DNA of 64,000 nt. Source: Pedobacter helvus (GTDB lineage: Bacteria; Bacteroidota; Bacteroidia; Sphingobacteriales; Sphingobacteriaceae). The position numbers and the translations under genes were made by a program. The stretch spans positions 1,059,591-1,123,590 of the forward strand of contig NZ_SRMP01000001.1 in assembly GCF_005925325.1 (NCBI RefSeq), read 5' to 3'. Within the stretch, counting starts at the first letter, position 1; the number at the start of each line of letters is the position of its first letter. Positions 51,609 through 59,490 of this stretch are shown one piece after another. Below the pieces are notes generated by a model. It did no database searches, had not been told where the DNA came from, and was given only the letters and a program-made list of their open reading frames with translations.

Positions 51609-52151
51609 ATGAAAAAATATTTGATCGGATTATTAGTCCTCTGCTCGCTAAGCACTTTTGCTGGCGGATTATCTGCCTGGCAAGAAGACACGCCTTACGG
51701 TCATCAAATAGATCATGATGGCTCTGCTGGCGGTTGGGTTTGTCTATCCATGGATACCACTTCGGTTTGTTTCCAGCAGTTTTATTTTTACAAAGGGCAC
51801 ACTATTGCGCACAGCGATAGCCTTTATTTCATTATTGATGAGCGAAAAGAAACCGTACAGGAATTCAATAATAAAGCAAAATGGCAATTGGCGGTCGATC
51901 AGCAGAACTTAAAACCAATTTTTAAGAGGGAATATAACTCCGATTACAGCTCCATTTTTGGTGATGGCATTTTGTTTTTCATCGTATTTTTTCCAGTGCC
52001 ATTGCTCATGCCCATCCTTTGGCTTTGTTGCCTCGTCAGTTTGGCTTTTCCTTGGCAATGGGCGAAAGGTTTTCGCAAGCATTACGCCTGGATTTACCCC
52101 AGCATTATCCTCGTCATGATCCTTTATAGTATCTTTCCGCAAAGTATTTAG
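51609..52151 (+). CDS. Membrane protein with extracytoplasmic N-terminal domain
   Basis: 180 residues from the ATG at 51609 (MKKYLIGLLVLCSLSTFAGG, a signal peptide); an ATG at 51600 adds three residues. The exported domain of about 95 residues (SAWQEDTPYGHQIDHDGSAGG ... ) is followed by two membrane helices (ILFFIVFFPVPLLMPILWLCCLVSLAF and YAWIYPSIILVMILYSIF). No family is recognised. Confidence 0.7.
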   Translation: MKKYLIGLLVLCSLSTFAGGLSAWQEDTPYGHQIDHDGSAGGWVCLSMDTTSVCFQQFYFYKGHTIAHSDSLYFIIDERKETVQEFNNKAKWQLAVDQQNLKPIFKREYNSDYSSIFGDGILFFIVFFPVPLLMPILWLCCLVSLAFPWQWAKGFRKHYAWIYPSIILVMILYSIFPQSI

Positions 52152-52246
52152 CTATGAAAAAACTCGTTTACATTAGCAAGGAGTTGAATATGTTGTTGTA
52201 TGGTTTCGATCGTAGATAAAATTGATTAGAATTTAAAAAAGATTAA

Positions 52247-52828
52247 ATGAAAAAAGTAATTGAATTATGTATGATTATTTCGGCTGTTTTTATACTAAAC
52301 AGTTGTGAAAACCCACTAACTACAGGGCAAAAATTGCAACAGCATAATGCGAATTATGTATGGAAGGCTCTTTATAAAAACAGAGATTTTGATGGCAAAA
52401 GGATTGCTTTGGAAGGTTATATTAGCTTAGCAAATTGGCGAGGAAAAGGCGATGAAAATTATTGTGAGCTTGTAGATGAAACCGGTACACATTTGATGTG
52501 GATTACACTCGAAACAAAATCTAAAAACTCAATAAAAATTGCGAAGACCGGAAAAACTGAAGAAGCAAACAACATCCATTATCTTGAATTTGACGAAGCT
52601 AACTCAGCTATACTTGACAATGAAGGAAAACCGTTACCAATTGCTAATAAAGTAAGACTATCATTTGACATTAATTATGTAAAGCATAAAGATACTGAAG
52701 TATACCCTGAGCAGGTAGTAACAGCCGGCGATTTAGGTAAAAAAAACACCCTTATGGGTAATACAGCCAAAATTGGAGAGAAATTTTACTTATTTAACAT
52801 TAACAACATACGGATAGATAAATTGTAA
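52247..52828 (+). CDS. Small lipoprotein, OB-fold-like
   Basis: 193-residue lipoprotein (lipobox LNSC). The body has a sequence typical of small OB-fold periplasmic proteins: a helix (GQKLQQHNANYVWKALYKN), then FDGKRIALEGYISLANW, ENYCELVDETGTHLMWI, and a late strand KVRLSFDINYV. OB-fold is a pattern-based guess. It stands in a looser part of the array (95 and 141 bp gaps). Confidence 0.74.
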   Translation: MKKVIELCMIISAVFILNSCENPLTTGQKLQQHNANYVWKALYKNRDFDGKRIALEGYISLANWRGKGDENYCELVDETGTHLMWITLETKSKNSIKIAKTGKTEEANNIHYLEFDEANSAILDNEGKPLPIANKVRLSFDINYVKHKDTEVYPEQVVTAGDLGKKNTLMGNTAKIGEKFYLFNINNIRIDKL

Positions 52829-52969
52829 ACATCAATTGGAGTTGACGACAACTATTCGAGGACTTTGCTGGTAAAAATTGAAAATTTCTCAAATTAAGTA
52901 CCAACCGCTTTAAAAAATAAAAAAATAGGATCAGTAGGATCGATATAACAATGATTTTAATCCCTACTT

Positions 52970-54217
52970 ATGAAACAAAAACTTCTTTTTATATTATTTT
53001 TCTACTCACTAACAATTTTTGCCCAAACCAAACAGGCCAATAATTGTCCTTGCACAATACAATCTACTATTAGCGAGTGGAAACCTGATTTTAAAAAAGG
53101 ATTTGACGTAAAAAGCATCTTTAACAATTTTGCTTATACCGTAAACGGGATTTACATTGCCGAAGACCGAGATACAGTCTACCAAATCAAAATTATTGTA
53201 GACCCAAAATCGTATGGCACTTTTGTTTACTATCAGCACCTTAGTTTTAGTAAAGCAAGGCTGATTAATAAACAGGTTACCCTTTGCGAAACCACAACAA
53301 ACGTACATGATGGCGGTTGGATTGGCAACAATATTTTCGAGCCTAAAAATGCAATCAATAAACGATTTGTGGCTTCTGATTTTTTTGTAGGCGAGAATTA
53401 TTTGCGTATCGATAAATCGCATTTTTTCAGTCTATACAAGTGTGATAAAAAAAGTGAATTCGGTATTCACGATGCAAATAGACAACGTTATTATCGCAAA
53501 GCATATTGGGAAATTGAGGGTGACTATCCCGAAATTTCTATAAGGAGTTTTACCCAGGTAGATGTTAAAAAATATGACAAGCAACAGCTGGCAGAAATGC
53601 GAAATACAGTTTATGCCCGCTACAATTACGCCTTTAAGGAAAGTGGAAAATGGTATCAGCATTTCAATAAAAAACCAGATTACCGTTGGAACCATTTCAA
53701 AGATGTAACACCTTTTATTACTACTGTAGAGAAAGAAAACATCAAATACATCACTGCTTTTGAAGGGCCAGATTATTACGATGATCAGTTTAATAACGAC
53801 TTCTTGGATTTTTGGCAGAAGTTAAAAACCGCCTTGCAACAAACAGATAAGGAAAAGCTGTATGCACTGGTTCAATTTCCGTTGAACGTAAACGGCGAGC
53901 ACGATGGAATGCCCGAGCTAAAAGTAAGCAAACAACAATTTGACAAGATTTGGCCTTTGCTTTTACAACAAGAAAATTATGACATGAACGATGCTGGCAA
54001 ACTGGTTTCATGGTATTCGAAAAGTGCGTTTAGCAAAGCTGATCCCTTTGCAGAGCAGATGATCCACACCAAATCGAACAACATTGCTAATCTAGGTTTC
54101 GATAATATCAATGGCGTTTGGAAAATTAGCAGCGCCTATGCCGACACAGAATTATACCCGAAAATACAAAATCTGTTAACGGCTGATAAAGCTAAATCGC
54201 AACCTAAGAAAAACTAA
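52970..54217 (+). CDS. Secreted protein with YARHG domain
   Basis: 415 residues with a signal peptide (cleavage near FAQTK). The N-terminal 190 residues are beta-rich with CPC near the mature start. Residues about 203-262 form a YARHG-type domain: KQQLAEMRNTVYARYNYAF followed by W-Y and TTVEKENIKYI, matching the ...LRlmRNeIYARhGy.F...WY..... pattern with YARYN in place of YARHG. The C-terminal part (FLDFWQKLKTALQQTDKEKL ... ) is helical, like DUF4348-type tails. YARHG is an extracellular domain of unknown biochemical role. It is followed after 5 bp by a lipoprotein gene. Confidence 0.82.
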   Translation: MKQKLLFILFFYSLTIFAQTKQANNCPCTIQSTISEWKPDFKKGFDVKSIFNNFAYTVNGIYIAEDRDTVYQIKIIVDPKSYGTFVYYQHLSFSKARLINKQVTLCETTTNVHDGGWIGNNIFEPKNAINKRFVASDFFVGENYLRIDKSHFFSLYKCDKKSEFGIHDANRQRYYRKAYWEIEGDYPEISIRSFTQVDVKKYDKQQLAEMRNTVYARYNYAFKESGKWYQHFNKKPDYRWNHFKDVTPFITTVEKENIKYITAFEGPDYYDDQFNNDFLDFWQKLKTALQQTDKEKLYALVQFPLNVNGEHDGMPELKVSKQQFDKIWPLLLQQENYDMNDAGKLVSWYSKSAFSKADPFAEQMIHTKSNNIANLGFDNINGVWKISSAYADTELYPKIQNLLTADKAKSQPKKN

Positions 54218-54222
54218 TAAAG

Positions 54223-55278
54223 ATGAAAAAGTTAACAGGCAAATGGTTCTCCCTATTTAATTTGTGTGCAACGCTGTTTTTATCGGCTTGTAAAGGCGAT
54301 GGCATTATCGAACGTAACGAAGAGCCCTTATCATCAGCCTATACCGGGTTCCAAGAGTTGAATGAAAATTATCGCTCTGCAGATTTTGAAGTAAAATTAG
54401 TTGCGGAAACAAACAGTTACCCACATCCAATCCGTGTTTATCCATCCATCAACAACCAATATATTATTGAAGCTGATGCAAAAACAAGCGATGAAACCAG
54501 AGGCGATTATAATTTTTATAAGATTAATAGCGATGGCAACCTAACGGATAGCTTGTTTGTGCCTAACAAAGGATACTGGGCAGAGTTTATTGATGATTTT
54601 ATGGTTTTCACTAGTTACGACGAGGCATATTACACCACTTGGCCTTTAAACGGAGATACTACAAAACAAGATTTTAAAGTGCTAAATGCCGATTTTAGTT
54701 GGAGCGATATCAAAGTTAAACAGCAAATTGAAGATGCCAAAGCAAATGCAAAGTATTGGTTTTTTAAAGATGAAAGAGACAACGGAAACAATTACATGAA
54801 ACTTCATTTTTACCAAAACCAACAATGGCAAATTTTATGGCAAAAAGTTAATGGTTACCAAACTACACCCGATAATGAAAGTGCAGGTAGGTATTGTGTA
54901 GAAGTAATGCGTACTGGCGAAACCGATCCTTATTTAGCCAAAAATATCACTTATTTACATCAACATCGGTTAGAAAAAATTAAATACAGTCACAATATTG
55001 GTGGCGGAAGTCCAGGGTTTGATGTAACCAACTGGCGAGGAAAAGTATTTTTTAAAACGAAAATAAACGGCAAGGATTTTCAGTTTTTCCAGCCTAACAT
55101 CGCTGTAGAAAATGAACAGTTCGATGGAAATATCAACCGTTTTTATAGTATCTCAGCGCCTAACAGTTCGGCCAATATTTTTACGCCACTATTTTATAAC
55201 ACAACCAACAGTTATGCATTTTACACTTCAGATCGCAACAAACTCTACCTCATCCGTGATAAGAAAGCATCTAAATAA
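54223..55278 (+). CDS. Lipoprotein of unknown function
   Basis: 351-residue lipoprotein (lipobox LSAC, Cys at about 23). Beta-rich throughout with many aromatic residues (GDYNFYKINSDGNLTDSLFV, YMKLHFYQNQQWQILWQKVN). A Gly-rich turn (HNIGGGSPGFDVTNW) precedes a last strand group (SYAFYTSDRNKLYLIRDKK), which resembles the end of the protein at 51014. No family is recognised. Confidence 0.78.
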   Translation: MKKLTGKWFSLFNLCATLFLSACKGDGIIERNEEPLSSAYTGFQELNENYRSADFEVKLVAETNSYPHPIRVYPSINNQYIIEADAKTSDETRGDYNFYKINSDGNLTDSLFVPNKGYWAEFIDDFMVFTSYDEAYYTTWPLNGDTTKQDFKVLNADFSWSDIKVKQQIEDAKANAKYWFFKDERDNGNNYMKLHFYQNQQWQILWQKVNGYQTTPDNESAGRYCVEVMRTGETDPYLAKNITYLHQHRLEKIKYSHNIGGGSPGFDVTNWRGKVFFKTKINGKDFQFFQPNIAVENEQFDGNINRFYSISAPNSSANIFTPLFYNTTNSYAFYTSDRNKLYLIRDKKASK

Positions 55279-55306
55279 TTGAATATCTACACCTAATTCA
55301 TTTACC

Positions 55307-56668
55307 ATGAAAAAACTTTTTTTATTCTTCTTTTTAAGCGCACAAATTGCCTTTGCACAAAACAACGGCAGTTTAGACTTAAAAAAAATTGAAGCTCAAG
55401 TATCAAAAGCTTCGAAAACGAGTAAGCATGCAAGTTTACTAAAAACCTTTGTTGCCGATTTTAAAACTGGCTCAAGCGTATCTTCCAGAGATTTAATTTA
55501 TGATTACGTGGGGATTGGAATTGTCATCAACCCAAAAAATAACGATGCCAAGTTGTTGCCTGCAAAATATACACTCGACCTTAAAACACGCCTCTCAGGC
55601 ATTGGAGTGGTAGGTTTGGATAAGCCTCAATTAAGCGATGAACAGTCGAAATTTCTGTCTGTCTACACAAAAAATCCTGCAGAAATTAAGGATGATGATT
55701 ATTACATGGTGTTCAAATATCATACGTTCGACAATGAAGGAAAGTTGGAATATGCCAACAGCGCATCTTTAAACGATCAAAAATACACCACCTATTTTAC
55801 CAAAAAAGATAACTGGCTATACGCCATTGGCATCAGCAAAACCACCGACGATTTTATCCTTTATAAATTCAATACGCAAGTAATGCCAAAAGACGATTAC
55901 ATGCTCATCCAAATGGAAAAAGATAGAAAGGTGAAGTGGGCAAAGGAAAGCAAATTACGTGATGCTTTTCCGATGTATCATGATGTTAGGATTGATGATA
56001 TTCGCGTTGCCTTAGCTTATTTGTCAAGAGAAGAACCTTATAAAAGCGATCAAACTTTTATGAGTTATGTAAGTAATATGAGGCAAAAATTAGATAGGGA
56101 AACGATTAGAAGTTTCACCAAAGAACTCGATTATTTTTTAGACCTAAAGATTAACGAAAAGGATTGGAAATATAAAAGTGATGAGGTTTTAAATCTGAAA
56201 CATACTTCTGCACACGCCCTTGCCGACATTTATTTTGGCGTAGAAAGTTATAAACTGGCGGAGAAGTTCTTTTTAAGATCGCTTTTAGATTTTAGAATTC
56301 TATCTGCCGGTGGAAGCAATATACAAAAAGATGCCAACAGAATTAGTTATGATTTGAGTAAAGTTTATGAAAAACAAGGGAAGAAAGACGAAGCAATTGG
56401 GTACTTAATTCCGTTGTTAAATGGAAATGGAAGCATCAGCTCAGCTACCACATTGCTGAATACCTATATCCAACAATATAAAATAGACAAAAAAAGCCTG
56501 AAGAAACAGCTAGATGCATCATTTGATACTTTAGGAGACTTACGAGGCGACGGGATTTATACCTTCATGTTTAATGGAAAAACTGTTTTTCTCTTTAGCG
56601 TTTTCAACAAAACCAAAAGCAGTTTTGCCGAAGAGGTAAAGGAAACAGATTTTTATAAATCACTATAA
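55307..56668 (+). CDS. Secreted protein with TPR-like C-terminal region
   Basis: 453 residues with a signal peptide (cleavage near AFAQN). The N-terminal half is mixed alpha/beta. The C-terminal half is helical with TPR-like helix pairs (HTSAHALADIYFGVESYKLA, SYDLSKVYEKQGKKDEAIGY) that probably form a protein-protein interaction surface. It ends with a short strand pair (GIYTFMFNGKTVFLFSVF). The function is unknown. Confidence 0.77.
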   Translation: MKKLFLFFFLSAQIAFAQNNGSLDLKKIEAQVSKASKTSKHASLLKTFVADFKTGSSVSSRDLIYDYVGIGIVINPKNNDAKLLPAKYTLDLKTRLSGIGVVGLDKPQLSDEQSKFLSVYTKNPAEIKDDDYYMVFKYHTFDNEGKLEYANSASLNDQKYTTYFTKKDNWLYAIGISKTTDDFILYKFNTQVMPKDDYMLIQMEKDRKVKWAKESKLRDAFPMYHDVRIDDIRVALAYLSREEPYKSDQTFMSYVSNMRQKLDRETIRSFTKELDYFLDLKINEKDWKYKSDEVLNLKHTSAHALADIYFGVESYKLAEKFFLRSLLDFRILSAGGSNIQKDANRISYDLSKVYEKQGKKDEAIGYLIPLLNGNGSISSATTLLNTYIQQYKIDKKSLKKQLDASFDTLGDLRGDGIYTFMFNGKTVFLFSVFNKTKSSFAEEVKETDFYKSL

Positions 56669-56707
56669 AACAAACTAATTACTCAGGCTGTCACGCTAAA
56701 GATAAAT

Positions 56708-57367
56708 ATGAAAAGGTTAAAGAAGTTCATAATAACAACAATCATTTTAGGTTTAATAACGATGGCTATTATTTGGGTGACCAACAGCAACGTTACAGCT
56801 AAAACAGAAAAAGTAATTTTTACAGCACTTAAAGATGTACCGAAAACTAAAGTTGCGATAATTTTTGGAGCAGGTATCAACGGCGATCAACCCAGTAGGT
56901 ATTTAAGAGATAGATTAGATGCCGGAATTTCGTTGTACAAAAACAACAAAGTGGATAAAATATTGCTATCTGGCGATAATGGCAGAGACGAACACGACGA
57001 ACTTACCGTGATGAAGTTATACTGCCAGAAAAAAGGTGTAGATACCACCAAAATCTACATCGATTATGCTGGATTTGATAGTTACTCGACCATGTATCGT
57101 GCAAAACATATCTTTAAAGTTGATACGGCAATTTTGGTTACGCAGAAATATCACCTCAACAGATGCGTTTACCTAGGCGATAAACTGGGTGTTAAATCGT
57201 TCGGTTATAGTGCAAACAAAGGCGTTTATCCAGGCTATAAATACTATGCATCTAGAGAAAAACTATCGGTTACCAAAGCCGTTTTAGATATAATCAGAAA
57301 TAGAAAACCGAAGTATCTAGGAGAAACGGTTGATATCAATGGACAATCCAATTATACTAAAGAATAA
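56708..57367 (+). CDS. SanA/YdcF family (DUF218) protein
   Basis: 219 residues: an N-terminal membrane anchor (FIITTIILGLITMAIIWVT) and a DUF218 domain (about 48-190). Family signatures are VAIIFGAGI, RYLRDRLDAGISLY, KILLSGDNGRDEHDELTVMK, DYAGFDSYSTMYRAK, and VTQKYHLNRCVYLGDKLG. The closest known relative by pattern is SanA, an envelope protein of enterobacteria that affects vancomycin exclusion. It is a single-pass membrane protein acting in the periplasm, probably in cell-envelope maintenance. The next gene starts 3 bp downstream. Confidence 0.9.
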   Translation: MKRLKKFIITTIILGLITMAIIWVTNSNVTAKTEKVIFTALKDVPKTKVAIIFGAGINGDQPSRYLRDRLDAGISLYKNNKVDKILLSGDNGRDEHDELTVMKLYCQKKGVDTTKIYIDYAGFDSYSTMYRAKHIFKVDTAILVTQKYHLNRCVYLGDKLGVKSFGYSANKGVYPGYKYYASREKLSVTKAVLDIIRNRKPKYLGETVDINGQSNYTKE

Positions 57368-57370
57368 ATT

Positions 57371-58165
57371 ATGAGATATCTATTTTTATTTGCTTTGCTA
57401 GTGGTTTTAGGTTGTAATCCTATTCCTAAAAAAGACAAACACCCAGATGTAGCACAACTAACCGATTTGCTAAAAGACGAAAGCAAGTTCAGAAAAGTTA
57501 CCGATATGGAGGGATTAAGTAGTCTTGTTTTTTTAAATGACAATAGCATACTTTTAAAGCCCGATAACAGCAACTCGCCCGTAAAGATTATTGACGTAGA
57601 TAAGAATATTTTGTTTGAGAATGTGTATGACTGGAAACAGCCATTTTATATCGATAAACAAGGAAATCTATACTTAAACGGAAAAAAATTTTTCTACCCC
57701 GAATATAAAAAACAAGAAGTTTTTAAAGCTTTGGTTGTTGCAGATAGCTTGAGCAAAAAGTCGGAAGAATTTAAAGATATGAGTGATAGTTTGGCACTTA
57801 AAGAACTCAAAAATTACGAAACTACCCTATTAAAACCTTATGGATTAAAGCCTTGCGCTCAAACCATTGTTAATACACAAAATTGCAATGTTTTTAAAGT
57901 GATCAACCAAACTTTGGTAGTGAGACAGACTGAGCTTTTCAAAAGCGAACTCGACGTACCAAAAACCGAAATCCCCAAATTTGATGACGATGTATTGATC
58001 GGTTGGCGCAACGGACGTTTGCCTAGTCCAGATTATTTGGCCTACTACGAACTCAAAAATCTACGCTTTAAATGCGATGACTTGGTCAATCCATCAACAG
58101 TAACCTTAAAAGGCAAACCCTACTTATTTGCACCAGGCTTAGGTTTGTATCAAGTTTTATTTTAA
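57371..58165 (+). CDS. Lipoprotein of unknown function
   Basis: 264-residue lipoprotein (lipobox VLGC, Cys at about 15) followed by KKDKHPDV, a weaker version of the DKYPxxP motif in the genes at 43477 and 50602. Beta-rich with repeated Asp/Asn turns (FLNDNSILLKPDNSNSPVKI, YIDKQGNLYLNGKKFFYPEY) and a Cys pair (KPCAQTIVNTQNCNVF). The function is unknown. Last intact gene of the long array. Confidence 0.77.
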   Translation: MRYLFLFALLVVLGCNPIPKKDKHPDVAQLTDLLKDESKFRKVTDMEGLSSLVFLNDNSILLKPDNSNSPVKIIDVDKNILFENVYDWKQPFYIDKQGNLYLNGKKFFYPEYKKQEVFKALVVADSLSKKSEEFKDMSDSLALKELKNYETTLLKPYGLKPCAQTIVNTQNCNVFKVINQTLVVRQTELFKSELDVPKTEIPKFDDDVLIGWRNGRLPSPDYLAYYELKNLRFKCDDLVNPSTVTLKGKPYLFAPGLGLYQVLF

Positions 58166-58181
58166 TACAGTCGATGAAAAT

Positions 58182-58249
58182 CGAATAATAACCAGATGGT
58201 ATCGAATTTACATTGAAAATGCACACTCGTTAATTCTCTTATAAATGAT
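58182..58249 (+). promoter_or_regulatory. CGAAT tandem-site promoter, copy i
   Basis: CGAATAATAA at 58182 and CGAATTTACA at 58203 are 21 bp apart. TAAATGAT (58242-58249) starts 39 bp after the second; its 3' half departs from TTTA, so this is a weaker copy. The next gene starts at 58317. Confidence 0.55.
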
Positions 58250-58316
58250 GACGTGAAATTAGGTAATATCGTTTAAGAATTAATAATCAAACAATTACTA
58301 TTAAAGAAAAATCGAA

Positions 58317-58520
58317 ATGACTGTAACTTACATGATGTTGGTTTTCACCACAATTTACCTAGCAAGCACCTATTTTTATTACAGATATACTGTTAAAAAA
58401 GGCAAAGAATTCAGATACAAACCCCTATTCTTACTAGTAATAGGAATATTGTTTTTATTATCTCTTTACGGTAGTATAACAGGTCAACCATTTAATACCA
58501 TTGTTCCATTTATTGGTTAA
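58317..58520 (+). CDS. Small two-helix membrane protein
   Basis: 67 residues with two membrane helices (YMMLVFTTIYLASTYFYYRY and FLLVIGILFLLSLYGSITG) joined by a basic loop (KKGKEFRYK). No family is recognised. It lies behind promoter i and ahead of the damaged gene at 58595. Confidence 0.65.
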   Translation: MTVTYMMLVFTTIYLASTYFYYRYTVKKGKEFRYKPLFLLVIGILFLLSLYGSITGQPFNTIVPFIG

Positions 58521-58594
58521 AACTGCTGTAGCAATCATTAATTTGAGAGCTATTTTTAGTGAGCTTATAAAGGGCTCCAACTAATTAACGCGAC

Positions 58595-59304
58595 ATGATC
58601 AAATCTATCCTAACTTTTATATTAGCTCATGCAGCTTGGTATGGCTTTGCACAAGGTGATATAAACTAAAAGTTGGACAAACTGTTGCAAGCGAGAAAGA
58701 TTTAGTTCCGTCTGGTTGGAAATTGCTGACTAAAAACAAAAGCGATTTAAATAAGGACGGTTTACTAGATATTGTGATCCTCATTGAAGAGATTGGCCTC
58801 AAAAACCAGCATGAAACGAATGCCACTAACTTAAAATCCAGCGAAAGGCATTTATTAGTAGCCTTTAAGAGACCTGACGGATCATACAAATGGGCGGCTA
58901 AGAACACATCAATCATACCACCTAAAGATGATCCTAAAAGACCATGTTTGCTAGACCCTTTTGGCGAGAATAGCGGTATTTCAACAGAGAATAGCTTAAT
59001 AAAAATCCACCTGCAACAATTTTATAGCTGTGGTGCTTGGGAAATCTATGATTTCGATTACATCTTTCGTTACCAAAACCAAAAGTTCGAATTGATCGGT
59101 TACAACGAGTCGAGCTTACATCGTTCTACGGGAGAAGAAATTAGTACAACGGTAAATTTTTCTACTGCTAAAATGACCCGAACTACTGGTTCTAATGCTT
59201 TTAAAAAAGGAGCTAAACCTAAAACCGTTTGGCAAAATATCAAACCGAAACAACGCTTAGAATTAAACAGTATCAAAGAAGAAGATTTGAGAGCATTTGA
59301 TTAG
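58595..59304 (+). pseudogene. Exported VCBS/FG-GAP-like protein gene with a one-base frameshift
   Basis: The ATG at 58595 begins a signal peptide (MIKSILTFILAHAAWYGFAQ) but stops at 58667. The next frame, open from 58660, continues KLKVGQTVASEKDLVPSGWK and DLNKDGLLDIVILIEE to 59304. Adding one A to the run at 58663-58665 joins the two as GDIKLKVG. The body is a paralogue of the lipoprotein at 24201 (DFVP ... DLNQDGLGDVALVL). It is either a true inactivation or a sequencing error. Its stop codon lies 1 bp from the stop of the convergent minus-strand gene. Confidence 0.65.
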
Positions 59305-59305
59305 C

Positions 59306-59488
59306 TTATTTTTTCACTGTAATTACCCTTCCTGTAACCAAAGTAAATTCGTAGATACGATATAAGCCATCGTCAGTCATCGCAATACTCTCTACCAAGC
59401 CCGTTTTACTAAAAGTATCGGTTACCATATCCCCTTCTTTAATTTCGTTTAGCACATCTAAAGGAGTTTCTTCGTTTAATCTAATCAT
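59306..59488 (-). CDS. Small hypothetical protein
   Basis: 60 residues. It starts 2 bp after the stop codon of the PagL-like gene, so it is probably translated from the same transcript. The sequence GDMVTDTFSKTGLVESIAMT followed by YEFTLVTGRVITVKK looks like a small beta barrel (SH3/KOW-like). The function is unknown. Confidence 0.6.
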   Translation of the reverse strand: MIRLNEETPLDVLNEIKEGDMVTDTFSKTGLVESIAMTDDGLYRIYEFTLVTGRVITVKK

Positions 59489-59490
59489 CT

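Noticed and set aside
7224-58249. Reading the CGAAT pairs as an ECF sigma-factor promoter (-35 and -10)
   Set aside because: The half-sites are identical to each other and 21 bp apart, with a separate TAnnTTTA box a further 39 bp on. An ECF promoter has two different boxes about 16-18 bp apart.
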